Origin: Nostocoides sp. F2B08 | Lineage (GTDB): Bacteria; Actinomycetota; Actinomycetes; Actinomycetales; Dermatophilaceae | Reading direction: 5' to 3' | Assembly (NCBI RefSeq): GCF_009184895.1 | Contig: NZ_WESE01000003.1 | Span: 1 to 64,000, forward strand | DNA: 64,000 nt | Shown: positions 1 through 7,414 of the stretch, piece after piece | How positions within the stretch are numbered: position 1 is the stretch's first letter | Layout of the letters: every line of letters starts with the position of its first letter | Notes under the pieces: model-generated | What the model was told of the DNA's origin: nothing | Database searches by the model: none | Seen by the model: the letters and a program-made list of their open reading frames with translations, nothing else | Made by a program: the position numbers and the translations under genes

Positions 1-103
1 GTCGCGGCCGCGATACCTACGAACCGATGAACAGACCCAGCTCGAAGAACACATGCTCGTCATCGCCTTCTTGGTGCTCGTTGCATTCAATCCCGATGAT
101 TGA
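1..103 (+). CDS. 17-residue-repeat protein, 3' end only (window edge)
   Basis: The reading frame enters at base 2 and ends at TGA 101-103, giving the last 33 residues of a protein whose upstream part lies outside the window. It is identical to the C-terminus of the protein at 1363-1812: one partial YDR-type repeat, a Glu/Gln-rich linker and a short hydrophobic tail ending NPDD. The nucleotide identity continues past the stop to base 124. Function unknown. Confidence 0.7.
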   Translation, partial: SRPRYLRTDEQTQLEEHMLVIAFLVLVAFNPDD

Positions 104-124
104 GAGGTGGGACCGCAGCCGGCG
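1..124. repeat. Direct repeat, left copy (partner 1710-1833)
   Basis: Bases 1-124 match 1710-1833 without a mismatch, and the left copy is cut by the window edge so the true repeat may be longer. It covers the 3' end of the repeat-protein gene and about 20 bases after its stop. Identity is lost right after the shared GCAGCCGGCG, where the first copy reads GTGTGC and the second AAGTGC. Confidence 0.9.
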
Positions 125-136
125 GTGTGCAGCGAC
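111..136 (+). repeat. Dispersed intergenic CCGGCGG motif, copy 1
   Basis: The core reads GCAGCCGGCGGTGTGCAGCG, just after the stop of the partial repeat-protein gene. See the finding on the dispersed motif. Confidence 0.45.
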
Positions 137-173
137 CTGGGAGACGGACGAGGTCTTTGATCGCAGCTACGCA

Positions 174-671
174 CTACACCATCTGCATCGGACCGAACCG
201 CGACTCAAGTTCGGGTAGCCAGCTTCGGTCGAAGGTGAGCCCGTATTGGCCACAGAGCTCGTACACCCGCTCGTCGTCCGGCGGTGTTGGCTGCGAGATG
301 AGGTCGGCAAGTTCTTCGAAGAAGTTCTCGAACCCGGCCGGCGAGATCGTCTCCAGAATCCGGACCGGGTCGGGACCAGGGTTCCAGAAGGAATGCAGGA
401 CACCACGCGGCTTCCACAGATAGGACCCCGCGGACAAGTCCACTTCCTGGTCACCGACGCGGGCCCACAGAACGCCTTCCAGCACGTACGAGAGCTCGTC
501 CTCATGTTCGTGCAGGTGCGGCTCGACGATCGTGGCCGGAGCGACCGGATGCTCCACGACGGCGAACGCGCCACCGGTTTGCCCACCCCGAACTTTGAAG
601 TGCACACCCACCCCGCCCAGGTCGACGAGTTTGCCAGCACCTGGCTGCACCGAGAACGGTTGACGATCCAT
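174..671 (-). CDS. Cupin-domain protein
   Basis: The 165-residue protein has a single cupin beta-barrel. The first cupin motif is visible around residues 51-66 (PHLHEHEDELSYVLEG), giving the two His and one Glu metal ligands, followed by the conserved Gly. The second motif lies near residues 88-95 (GVLHSFWN). No other domain is present, so it is a small monocupin of unknown substrate, possibly a dioxygenase or sugar/small-molecule binder. The ATG at 671 is the first good start. It is divergent from the gene starting near 838 and has no operon partner in view. Confidence 0.8.
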   Translation of the reverse strand: MDRQPFSVQPGAGKLVDLGGVGVHFKVRGGQTGGAFAVVEHPVAPATIVEPHLHEHEDELSYVLEGVLWARVGDQEVDLSAGSYLWKPRGVLHSFWNPGPDPVRILETISPAGFENFFEELADLISQPTPPDDERVYELCGQYGLTFDRSWLPELESRFGPMQMV

Positions 672-837
672 GCTTGACCGTATCGCGCGTCCTCGACGCC
701 AACGCGGACAGATTCCCGCCGTCGCCCACAGGTGGGCCAGCCAGTCCCTCGATCCGACTGCGCAACTGTCGGCAGCTCGATTGCAGGTTCGAACCCAGCG
801 GCCTTCTGCGTCGAAGACGTCATGTGATCATGGGCGT

Positions 838-1236
838 GTGGTGCACGTGACGCTGTTGGTGACGTTCGTCGAGGTTGCCGACTCGGTCGCTGACCCACGG
901 CGACTGGCGGTGTCAGCTCGTCACGAGGCCGTCCTCTCCAACGGCGATCGAGTGATCCTCCTTGACGACCGGGGCTGGAGCGAAACCGGTCCTCCGGATA
1001 TCTGGTCATCGTTGTCTGCGGGCGAGATCGTGGAGAGCGCACGAGTGGTGGTCGGTCCCGACGAGCCTTTTGATGGTTACTCGCAGGAGTACATGCAAGC
1101 AACTCATTGGGCCACCCTGGCCGAGGTCCTTCGACGCCATGGTGTCGACGTCGAGGGCAAGACGCTCAGTGAACTCCCGCACGAGGTGGTGCTGGGCCAA
1201 GAGTTGCTCACCCGCCTACGCGCAGGTGCCGGATGA
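838..1236 (+). CDS. Conserved actinobacterial hypothetical protein
   Basis: The conserved part starts with HVTLLVTFVEVAD, so I place the start at one of the GTG codons 838, 841 or 847 rather than at the upstream ATG 670; the upstream segment is Arg/Ser-rich and reads like non-coding sequence. The product is about 132 residues. The C-terminal half (HWATLAEVLRRHGVDVEG then LSELPHEVVL) resembles a small family often annotated as hypothetical in Actinobacteria. No catalytic motif is recognisable. Start choice is uncertain. Confidence 0.6.
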   Translation: MVHVTLLVTFVEVADSVADPRRLAVSARHEAVLSNGDRVILLDDRGWSETGPPDIWSSLSAGEIVESARVVVGPDEPFDGYSQEYMQATHWATLAEVLRRHGVDVEGKTLSELPHEVVLGQELLTRLRAGAG

Positions 1237-1362
1237 GTCGGGAGAGCGCCTGGCGGCGCGCAATCGATCAGTCGCTTCCCCACGCATCTCCCGGCGAAAG
1301 GTCGCACGCAACGGCCGGCGTCACCTGCCGCTGCCCGACAGGTCGTCTGACCCGGGGCTAGG

Positions 1363-1812
1363 GTGGCAAAGGTGCAGGTCGAACTGGGCTACGACAGAGT
1401 CGGCAGCCGTCTGCGTCACATAGGCCACCTCGGGATCACCTATGACCGGGCAGGCAGCCGGCCCGTGTCCGTTGGGGGGTTCGCCCTCGTCTATGACATG
1501 GTCGGCAACCGGCTCCGCGGCGTGGGAACCGATCAGATCGAATACGACAAGCTCGGTAGTCGGCCGGTGCGCTTCGGTGACCTGGGGATGGAGTACGACC
1601 GCCTAGGCAGCCGCCTCGTTCGGATTGGGCAAATCGGCATCGATTACGACAGGGCTGGCAGCCGGGTCCGCCGGATCGGAGGCCTCACGGTCGACTACGA
1701 CCGAATGGGGTCGCGGCCGCGATACCTACGAACCGATGAACAGACCCAGCTCGAAGAACACATGCTCGTCATCGCCTTCTTGGTGCTCGTTGCATTCAAT
1801 CCCGATGATTGA
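1363..1812 (+). CDS. Protein made of 17-residue YDRxGSR tandem repeats
   Basis: The 149-residue protein starts at GTG 1363 and is almost entirely six tandem 17-residue units plus a seventh partial one. Each begins with YDRxGSR (variants YDMVGNR, YDKLGSR) and continues with a hydrophobic pattern xxIGxLxI. The fixed period and the Tyr-Asp/Gly-Ser-Arg spacing recall YD/RHS-type or other beta-strand repeats, but the unit is shorter and very regular. The last 30 residues are a polar linker (QTQLEEH), a hydrophobic stretch (MLVIAFLVLVAF) and the end NPDD. No signal peptide is seen. A second copy of the gene ends at base 103. Function unknown. Confidence 0.75.
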   Translation: MAKVQVELGYDRVGSRLRHIGHLGITYDRAGSRPVSVGGFALVYDMVGNRLRGVGTDQIEYDKLGSRPVRFGDLGMEYDRLGSRLVRIGQIGIDYDRAGSRVRRIGGLTVDYDRMGSRPRYLRTDEQTQLEEHMLVIAFLVLVAFNPDD

Positions 1813-1833
1813 GAGGTGGGACCGCAGCCGGCG
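1710..1833. repeat. Direct repeat, right copy (partner 1-124)
   Basis: Exact copy of bases 1-124, covering the last third of the 17-residue-repeat gene and 21 bases after its stop. The sequence upstream of 1710 encodes the repeats; the matching upstream part of the left copy is outside the window. Confidence 0.9.
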
Positions 1834-2181
1834 AAGTGCAGCGCCGCCTGGATGCGACGAATCAGCCAGGGGCGCAAACGACTGTCACCAGTCAGCCACG
1901 TGGAATCCCGGGGAGTGATTAGCCTTGAGGACATCTCGACGCCTACCGGTCAACCCTCGGTGAGGGCAACGGCCTCATTGTTGTCGGTCTTGGCGAGCTT
2001 GGCCATTGATTCTGCGGGAGGAACTGCGACCCTCGGCAGCTGCACACCGAGCTCCCCGCTATCCGAGAGAGGCCTTGCCGATCGGCCATCGTCACAATCT
2101 GGGTGCCGCCCTGATCCTGAGCCATGCATCAGGTAGGTTTGCGGGTAGTGGACGACAAACTAGAGGATTGGGGAGACGAGA
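1813..2181. other. Intergenic region upstream of the OLD-family gene
   Basis: This 369-base stretch holds the end of the direct repeat, one dispersed CCGGCGG-type motif (1820-1845) and no convincing gene; short frames here lack family resemblance. The last 20 bases contain GGGGAGACGAG, a weak ribosome site for GTG 2182. Confidence 0.5.
1820..1845 (+). repeat. Dispersed intergenic CCGGCGG motif, copy 2
   Basis: The core reads GCAGCCGGCGAAGTGCAGCG, 8 bases after the stop of the repeat-protein gene. Confidence 0.45.
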
Positions 2182-3885
2182 GTGGTTCGAGTAAAAGTCA
2201 CCGAATTGCCCTTTAGTGATGGCACTTCGGTGCCCGTTCCTCCGGAGGGAACCGTACTATTTGTAGGCCCGAACAATGCTGGCAAGAGCCAGTCGCTCAA
2301 GGATCTGATGGGTCATATCAAAGACACGGCCTATCAAGGTAAGACCTTAACATCATTGAAGTTCAGCAAAGAGGCTGACGAACCAATCGATCAATGGATT
2401 GATCAGAACCTCCCCAAACAGCTCAGGGACGGAATCCTCAGATACCAGGTCCCGGGCTGGGGCGAAGTCCAAGTTAGTGACATTGTGGGTCAGTGGAACA
2501 AGTCGACATTGAACGCGATCACCCAGCTCTTTGTTTTTCACGCGGACGGGACCTCCCGCCTCTCAGCAGGGGACTCGCAGCAGAGTCTTGATTTTTCTAC
2601 GAGCATTCCTGCGCATCCCGTACAAAGGGCCTACCTGGATAGCTCCCTAGAGGCAGAAATCGACCGTGAGAGCCGCGCAGCCTTCGGGGTTGGCGTCACC
2701 GTGGACAGGTATGCAGGTTCGGTCATCTCTCTTCGCGTTGGTGATCGCCCAGAGTTCTCTCACCAAGAGGGCAGGCCTTCGGACGAGTATCTTCGACTCC
2801 TAAAGAGGTTGCCCAAGTTGGAGGAGCAGGGCGATGGGGTAAGGAGCTACCTGGGTCTGGTCGCCCACATCGCCGCGGGCCAACACCAAATCTTGCTCAT
2901 TGACGAGCCAGAAGCTTTCCTACATCCACCTCAGGCCCGTCGTCTTGGCCGTGTCCTGGCGGGCCAGGCGCACGACCAGCAGGCATTCATCGCAACGCAC
3001 AGTGCCGACGTGGTTCAGGGGGCACTCGAACATGGATCCTCGATCACCATCGTCAGAATCACGAGAGAGGCGGATGTCAATCATGCGGCGGTCCTTGATG
3101 ATGCTGCAGTAAAGAAACTCTGGTCGGACCCTCTGCTCAGGTACTCCAACGTCTTAGACGGCCTCTTTCACGATGCGGTTGTCTTGTGTGAAAGCGACGC
3201 GGACTGCCGGTACTATTCTTCCGTCCTCGACAACCTGTCTCGCGAGGATGCCCTCGTTGTGGGCGCGCCTGCTGACGTCCGGGATCCGCAAATACTCTTC
3301 ACTCACTGTGGCGGCAAGGCAAGAATTCCGTCGGTTGTTACGGCTCTACGGGCGGTTAGTGTGCCCGTCATCGTAGTGGCGGATTTCGATGTCTTGAGGG
3401 AAGAAACTGACATGAGACGTATAGTGGCCTCTCTTGGTGGGGACTTTTCGGAGATTGAAGCAGACCTGCGCGAGGTAACCGCTGCGCTACGGTCTGACGT
3501 AAAACCGTTAAGAAAAGTCGCTCTCAAAGATGAGCTCGTCCGCCGCATTGACAGTCTTCCGAATGACACAGTCACGACACAGGAAGCGGATGGTCTCCGT
3601 TCCTGCATAAAGGCGGAGAACGGCTGGGATAAGGCAAAGCGGGCGGGCATAGGCGCAGTCCCGCAGGGACGAGCCCACCAAGCCTGCCAGCGCGTCCTTG
3701 AGAAGCTCGCTGATCTCAAGTTGCTCGTCGTCCCTATCGGCGAGTTGGAGCGATTCGCTCCCGGGGTTTCAGGTCATGGCCCCGCATGGGTGACAGCAGT
3801 GCTTGAAGAAAGGCTTCACGAGACACCTGGAGCGGAGGCGCAGGAGTTCGTCGCGAAGATCCGTAACGCAGCGCAGCCGATCTGA
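2182..3885 (+). CDS. OLD-family ATP-dependent nuclease (AAA ATPase + TOPRIM)
   Basis: The 567-residue protein has an ABC/AAA-type ATPase domain with Walker A GPNNAGKS at residues 29-36, Walker B LLIDEPEA near 238-245 and the switch segment ATHS near 271-274. A TOPRIM-like nuclease domain follows, with the acidic E/DxD elements VLCESDAD (about 335-342) and VVADFDVL (about 398-405). This order is typical of overcoming-lysogenization-defect nucleases, which act in phage defence. Start is GTG 2182. Base composition is clearly less GC-biased than neighbours (for example AAA, TTT and TTA codons), suggesting transfer. No helicase partner such as GajB is adjacent, so this is a single-gene class 1 OLD-like system rather than a complete Gabija. 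Confidence 0.8.
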   Translation: MVRVKVTELPFSDGTSVPVPPEGTVLFVGPNNAGKSQSLKDLMGHIKDTAYQGKTLTSLKFSKEADEPIDQWIDQNLPKQLRDGILRYQVPGWGEVQVSDIVGQWNKSTLNAITQLFVFHADGTSRLSAGDSQQSLDFSTSIPAHPVQRAYLDSSLEAEIDRESRAAFGVGVTVDRYAGSVISLRVGDRPEFSHQEGRPSDEYLRLLKRLPKLEEQGDGVRSYLGLVAHIAAGQHQILLIDEPEAFLHPPQARRLGRVLAGQAHDQQAFIATHSADVVQGALEHGSSITIVRITREADVNHAAVLDDAAVKKLWSDPLLRYSNVLDGLFHDAVVLCESDADCRYYSSVLDNLSREDALVVGAPADVRDPQILFTHCGGKARIPSVVTALRAVSVPVIVVADFDVLREETDMRRIVASLGGDFSEIEADLREVTAALRSDVKPLRKVALKDELVRRIDSLPNDTVTTQEADGLRSCIKAENGWDKAKRAGIGAVPQGRAHQACQRVLEKLADLKLLVVPIGELERFAPGVSGHGPAWVTAVLEERLHETPGAEAQEFVAKIRNAAQPI

Positions 3886-3915
3886 GATGCTGAGGGGTTG
3901 CGATGTCTCAGCATC
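3886..3915 (+). terminator. Hairpin after the OLD-family gene
   Basis: Perfect 9-base arms GATGCTGAG (3886-3894) and CTCAGCATC (3907-3915) start one base after the stop codon. There is no clear T-tract, as is common in actinobacterial terminators. Confidence 0.65.
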
Positions 3916-4027
3916 ACCGCCGGGATGCACGCGGTCGTAGCCTCGCCAGGCACGGGTTGCATGGCGCGCGGAGAGGCTCTGAGGGCATGCCGACACCCCG
4001 GCGGAAGGGGCCACCTTCGGTGAGTCG

Positions 4028-4591
4028 TTAACTGGGGTCGCAGGCGCCCGAGGCGCCGTTGAGGATGGACCACCCGATGTCCCACCCCGGGAGCGTGTCG
4101 CTGACTCTGCCCCAGGGTGCGCCGACAGCGCCCCATGGCCGGGTCGTGGCCAGTCGGATAGCGGGCTCCTGCGTCTGTGTTGCGGTCTGGGCCCACGCGG
4201 GCTCACCTCCGGGGAGGCGTGCTGCGCAGTCGATGGTGACGTCGATGGCGACCTGGCCGGTGTCGAAGGCGCCCAAGGTCTGCGGGATGAAGCGGGCATC
4301 GCGGATGGTCAGTCCGGGGTAGTCGATCTCGATCGCGTCGAGCCGCTCGGTGAGTATGCCGCGGTTGCGGACATCGAGGTAGATGCTGGCCTTGCTAGGT
4401 TCGGCATCAACGGCGGTGACGGTGGTGCCGGTGGAGGCGATTGCCGGGCGGGTCAGGCCGAGCTGGTTGGCGCCGATGATGAGGACGAGCACCATCCCCG
4501 CGACGATCGCGGCGCGCAGCACCACGCGGGACTCGCGCCGGTCGGTCTGCGCTGAGGAGGCGGTCGCGTGCTCCCACACAGTGGTGTCCAT
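4028..4591 (-). CDS. Membrane-anchored hypothetical protein
   Basis: I start the gene at ATG 4591 (MDTTVWEHATAS), giving 187 residues; a longer upstream frame runs through the divergent promoter and is not credible. After about 25 polar residues there is one transmembrane helix (VVLRAAIVAGMVLVLIIGAN), so the rest is extracytoplasmic. The outer part is beta-rich with isolated Cys residues and no catalytic motif. It is transcribed divergently from the membrane protein/GntR operon at 4655 and shares its control region, so it may belong to the same regulon. No family recognised. Confidence 0.65.
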   Translation of the reverse strand: MDTTVWEHATASSAQTDRRESRVVLRAAIVAGMVLVLIIGANQLGLTRPAIASTGTTVTAVDAEPSKASIYLDVRNRGILTERLDAIEIDYPGLTIRDARFIPQTLGAFDTGQVAIDVTIDCAARLPGGEPAWAQTATQTQEPAIRLATTRPWGAVGAPWGRVSDTLPGWDIGWSILNGASGACDPS

Positions 4592-4648
4592 AGACACAAT
4601 GTACCAATAACGCGACACATTGACACACCTCGGCTCAGCCGAGATAGT
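4584..4648. promoter_or_regulatory. Divergent promoter/operator of the membrane-protein/GntR operon
   Basis: On the plus strand TTGACA (4620-4625) and GATAGT (4643-4648) are 17 bases apart, and the -10 ends 6 bases before ATG 4655, so the transcript is probably leaderless. Between them lies a perfect palindrome CTCGGCT-C-AGCCGAG (4629-4643). On the minus strand TACATT sits 6 bases before ATG 4591, again leaderless. TGTGTC/GACACA elements recur here, including GTGTC-CATA-GACAC (4584-4597). The palindrome is a likely operator for the GntR protein encoded at 5533. Confidence 0.65.
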
Positions 4649-4654
4649 GAGGGC

Positions 4655-5536
4655 ATGTTCGAGTTCCCCCTCGTGCTTCTCGTGCTCCTCGCGCTGGTGT
4701 TCACACTGTTCGCTCTGCTTGGGTGGGTGGTCGCGCGCAGTCCACTGAGGCGCCGCACCATGGACCGGTTCGCCCGGCGCCAGCACGTGGAGATCGTCGA
4801 CGCTAACGCTGCCCATGTCGTCTCAGCGATGCTGATCACGCACCGCTGGCGGCGGGCCGGGCTCGTGCTCGGCGTCCTGGGCGGGCTCGTGTGGTCACTG
4901 CAGTACGGCTCGCTCACCCTGCATTTCTTCACCGGGTTCCTCGGGTGGTTCGTCGGAGCGGTGATCGCGGAGTGGCGGATCAGTGGCCTGGATCAGCCCG
5001 GAACTCGGCGGGTAGCGACACTCCAGCCGCGCAGTCTCTCGCGCTACGTCACACCGGTGGTCCTTATCGCAGCCGCCCTGGTGGTGGTCGTGCTCGTGCT
5101 CACCGGGATCGTCGCCGCCGTCCGCGCCGGGGTGACCTGGAGCTGGGGCGGGTGGATGGCTTATGCCTTCGCCGTCACCGCCGTGCTTACCCTGACCGCC
5201 CGCGCGATCGTTGCCCGCCCGAGCGGCTTCGCCGACGCCGCCGTCCGCGAAGCCGACGACGCGCTACGGTGCCACGGCCTGACCGTGCTCGTCGGGTCGG
5301 GGATCGCCGCCGCATACCCACCCATCGCCGGCCTCGCGCTCCACGCCAGCCACCCCAAAGGCGTGCCCACCTCCACCGACCCGGCCTGGACCCTGCTCGT
5401 CATGGCCGCACTCATCCTGGCCGGCTGGTGGGTCGCCGCATGGTCACCCTCGGCTCGCGCGAGGCGTGAACTCGCCTCGGCACCTTCCGCGCCGCACCCG
5501 CTCGAGCAGGTCGAGGAAGAAGCGAGCACACCGTGA
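4655..5536 (+). CDS. Multi-pass membrane protein
   Basis: The 293-residue protein starts at ATG 4655, which fits the promoter spacing. It has about seven hydrophobic helices: one at the N-terminus (LVLLVLLALVFTLFALLGWV), a pair near residues 70-110, and others up to about residue 275, with a charged C-terminal tail. No transport or enzymatic motif is visible. Its stop overlaps the start of the GntR-family regulator by four bases. Membrane proteins coupled to a YtrA-type regulator are often permease-like or stress-related proteins, but this one lacks an ABC ATPase partner. Function unknown. Confidence 0.75.
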   Translation: MFEFPLVLLVLLALVFTLFALLGWVVARSPLRRRTMDRFARRQHVEIVDANAAHVVSAMLITHRWRRAGLVLGVLGGLVWSLQYGSLTLHFFTGFLGWFVGAVIAEWRISGLDQPGTRRVATLQPRSLSRYVTPVVLIAAALVVVVLVLTGIVAAVRAGVTWSWGGWMAYAFAVTAVLTLTARAIVARPSGFADAAVREADDALRCHGLTVLVGSGIAAAYPPIAGLALHASHPKGVPTSTDPAWTLLVMAALILAGWWVAAWSPSARARRELASAPSAPHPLEQVEEEASTP

Positions 5537-5940
5537 TCCTGGACGTCGACCCGACCAGCGCGATCCCGGCGTTCGAACAGGTCCGCTCCCAGCTCGCCGA
5601 CATGATCCTCACCGGCGCCCTCCCACCCGGGTTCCGGCTCGCGCCGATCCGCCAGCTCGCCGCCGACCTCGCCCTCGCCCCGGGAACCGTGGCCCGGGTC
5701 TACCGCGAACTCGAAGCCGACGGTCTCGTACACTCCAGAGTCCGTCACGGCACCGTCGTCGCCGACATCCCAAGTCAACGCCACACCGACCCCCAAGCCG
5801 CACTCGCCGGCACCGCCCGCACCTACGCCGCCGCCGCTGCCCGCCTCAACGTCACCGTAGAAGACGCCCTGGCCGCCGTCCGCGAGCAGTGGGAGGCACT
5901 CACCTCTGATGGCGAAGTGCAGGGCGGCAGGCAAAGCTAG
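5533..5940 (+). CDS. GntR/YtrA-family transcriptional regulator
   Basis: The 135-residue protein begins at GTG 5533, overlapping the previous stop as GTGA. Residues 8-75 form a GntR winged helix: FEQVRSQLADMILTGALPPG, then LAPIRQLAADLALAPGTVAR with the helix-turn-helix, and RELEADGLVHSRVRHGT for the wing. The C-terminal part (about 60 residues, helical) is too short for a FadR or UTRA ligand domain, which is the YtrA pattern. YtrA regulators usually repress their own operon; the palindrome between -35 and -10 at 4629-4643 is the obvious candidate site. Confidence 0.85.
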   Translation: MILDVDPTSAIPAFEQVRSQLADMILTGALPPGFRLAPIRQLAADLALAPGTVARVYRELEADGLVHSRVRHGTVVADIPSQRHTDPQAALAGTARTYAAAAARLNVTVEDALAAVREQWEALTSDGEVQGGRQS

Positions 5941-5974
5941 AAACTGCCAACTGGCAGATGCCGCGTTTCGCGGT

Positions 5975-5997
5975 CAGCTCCCGGCGGAGAGACGCGG
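5975..5997 (+). repeat. Dispersed intergenic CCGGCGG motif, copy 3
   Basis: The core reads CAGCTCCCGGCGGAGAGACG, between the GntR stop and the end of the converging lysin-like gene. Confidence 0.45.
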
Positions 5998-6001
5998 GCG
6001 C

Positions 6002-6613
6002 TCAGCTGTAGTGGTAGATGTAGGGGTTGGCCTTGTCGCCGGATGCTTTGGGGTGGTTGTCGGGAGAGCCGGATGCGCGCAGGTCGATGTGGCGGACCTT
6101 GCCGTTGGCGGCGACACCGATCGCGTCGGCGACGCGAAGTGCCGTCATCTGCTTGGCCGTGAGCTGGGGGACGTCGAAGTCGATGGCGAATCCGAGCCGG
6201 TGCTGGCTGCGCTTGTAGCCTTTGACGGCGGCGTTGTGCTTGTCGCAGCGGCAGGTCGAGAGCGGGGTGAAGGGCCCGATCTTGGTTCTGATCTTCTCGC
6301 ACGCTTGGACGATCTGACGGTCGACCCAGATGCGCCGGCAGCTCTCATGTTTGCCTCCGCATTTGCACTTGAACTCCCAGACGCTGAAGTGTTCGGAGAT
6401 GTCGCTCTTGCCGGCGACCTTGCGGTCGCGGCAGATGACCAACGCGGCGTATGTCTTCGGCCCAAGTTTCCCGTCGACGACCAAAGCCGGGCCGAGGTTG
6501 AACATGCGCTGGAAGTCCTCTGTGGCCTGGATGGCGTGCTGTTCTGTGGCGAGCTTCCATCCGAGCAGGGCGAGGATCTTACGTCCGCGCTGGAGGCGTT
6601 CTTGGTTTGTCAT
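6002..6613 (-). CDS. Peptidoglycan-binding / M15-type peptidase (endolysin-like)
   Basis: The 203-residue protein starts at ATG 6613, preceded by AAAGGAAG; an ATG 24 bases upstream is less well placed. Residues about 1-65 look like a peptidoglycan-binding helical repeat (LGPALVVDGKLGPKTYAAL). The rest resembles the M15_3 peptidase fold: a Cys-rich CKCGGKHESC segment, STCRCDKHNAAVKG, and SQHRLGFAIDFDVP, which supplies the H..D zinc ligands, with a further H in VRHIDLRASG. Such proteins cut cell-wall peptides and are common as phage or tailocin lysins. It is followed upstream on the same strand by two unannotated genes, suggesting a phage-derived group. Confidence 0.75.
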   Translation of the reverse strand: MTNQERLQRGRKILALLGWKLATEQHAIQATEDFQRMFNLGPALVVDGKLGPKTYAALVICRDRKVAGKSDISEHFSVWEFKCKCGGKHESCRRIWVDRQIVQACEKIRTKIGPFTPLSTCRCDKHNAAVKGYKRSQHRLGFAIDFDVPQLTAKQMTALRVADAIGVAANGKVRHIDLRASGSPDNHPKASGDKANPYIYHYS

Positions 6614-6886
6614 TCTTGCTTCCTTTGATGTGGTCACTTTCTTTCAGTGGATGGTCGGATTTCATGAGGAGTTCTGACCGATCGATCGGTAGCGACGACC
6701 TCGGCCGGACGGCGCAGTTTCCATCCTGGAAGGGGGGCATTGTGTGGGTTGGGATCGTCGATGGTCCTTCGGATCTGTCGGGCGGTTGACGGGTCGTGGT
6801 TGTTCGGGGTGGCCCTGGGTGGACCTCCACCGACTTTGCGGTTCGTGCCGCATTGGCGGTGAAGGTCCACCTGCAGGTGAGGGTGA
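6614..6886. other. Palindrome-rich gap between lysin-like gene and its upstream neighbours
   Basis: The 273 bases encode nothing convincing. They hold perfect palindromes ACCGATCGATCGGT (6677-6690) and CACCTGCAGGTG (6868-6879), and an inverted pair GGTGGACCT (6818-6826) / AGGTCCACC (6863-6871). The last could form a terminator for the minus-strand genes 6887-7887; the first could be an operator for the lysin-like gene. Confidence 0.45.
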
Positions 6887-7414
6887 CTAGAGGACGCGGA
6901 CCCGGAACTCTTGCGCGACGGCGTAGCCGGATGCGATGGCTCCGGCTCCGATGCCGCCGGCTCCGACCCAGGTCTCGACGTCGACGTGGGCTGAGTATTG
7001 ACGGCCACCGCCTCCCCAGAACTCGGCGGCCATGTAGAGGGTGAACGGGCCGCCGCGAAGGTCGGTCACCCAGAACACGGCAGCGATCGCCCGACCGAGG
7101 CTGCGGCGGTCGTGCGCGACGACCCGCGAGCCGTCCATGACCCGCAGGTTCATGATCGTCTCAGCGGAGGCATACCCGATCAGTGCCGGAGTGAACAGGA
7201 AGTAGCTGTCGACACGGACGGTGGCCTCGACCCTGATGCGGCGGGTGCCCGAGGGGCCCTGGAACCCGGATCCGACCTGGGCGATGGACTGAGATGAGCC
7301 GATGAAGTGGATCGTCTGTGAGTTGGCGAGGCGCCCGGCGCCCGGATCCGCTCGCAGATAGCCGCTGCCCTGGGTGTAGTTCAGGGCATACGGCGGGCGC
7401 AGGATCGTCGTCAT
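6887..7414 (-). CDS. Hypothetical beta-rich protein
   Basis: The 175-residue protein begins at ATG 7414, overlapping the upstream gene's stop by four bases. It is rich in alternating hydrophobic/polar strands and Gly (GGPFTLYMAAEFWGGGG, VETWVGAGGIGAGAI) with no signal peptide, Cys or catalytic motif. The composition suggests a structural or carbohydrate-binding beta-sandwich. It is coupled to a charged helical protein and lies upstream of a lysin-like gene on the same strand, so a phage structural or tail-associated role is possible, but not shown. Confidence 0.6.
   Translation of the reverse strand: MTTILRPPYALNYTQGSGYLRADPGAGRLANSQTIHFIGSSQSIAQVGSGFQGPSGTRRIRVEATVRVDSYFLFTPALIGYASAETIMNLRVMDGSRVVAHDRRSLGRAIAAVFWVTDLRGGPFTLYMAAEFWGGGGRQYSAHVDVETWVGAGGIGAGAIASGYAVAQEFRVRVL

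Noticed and set aside
775-800. T-arm-like GCAGGTTCGAACCCAGC, possible tRNA 3' end or att remnant
   Set aside because: One mismatch in the stem, no matching acceptor, anticodon or D arms upstream.
670-837. N-terminal extension of the 838-1236 gene from ATG 670
   Set aside because: It would overlap the divergent cupin start, is Arg/Ser-rich, and the conserved part begins only at about 838.
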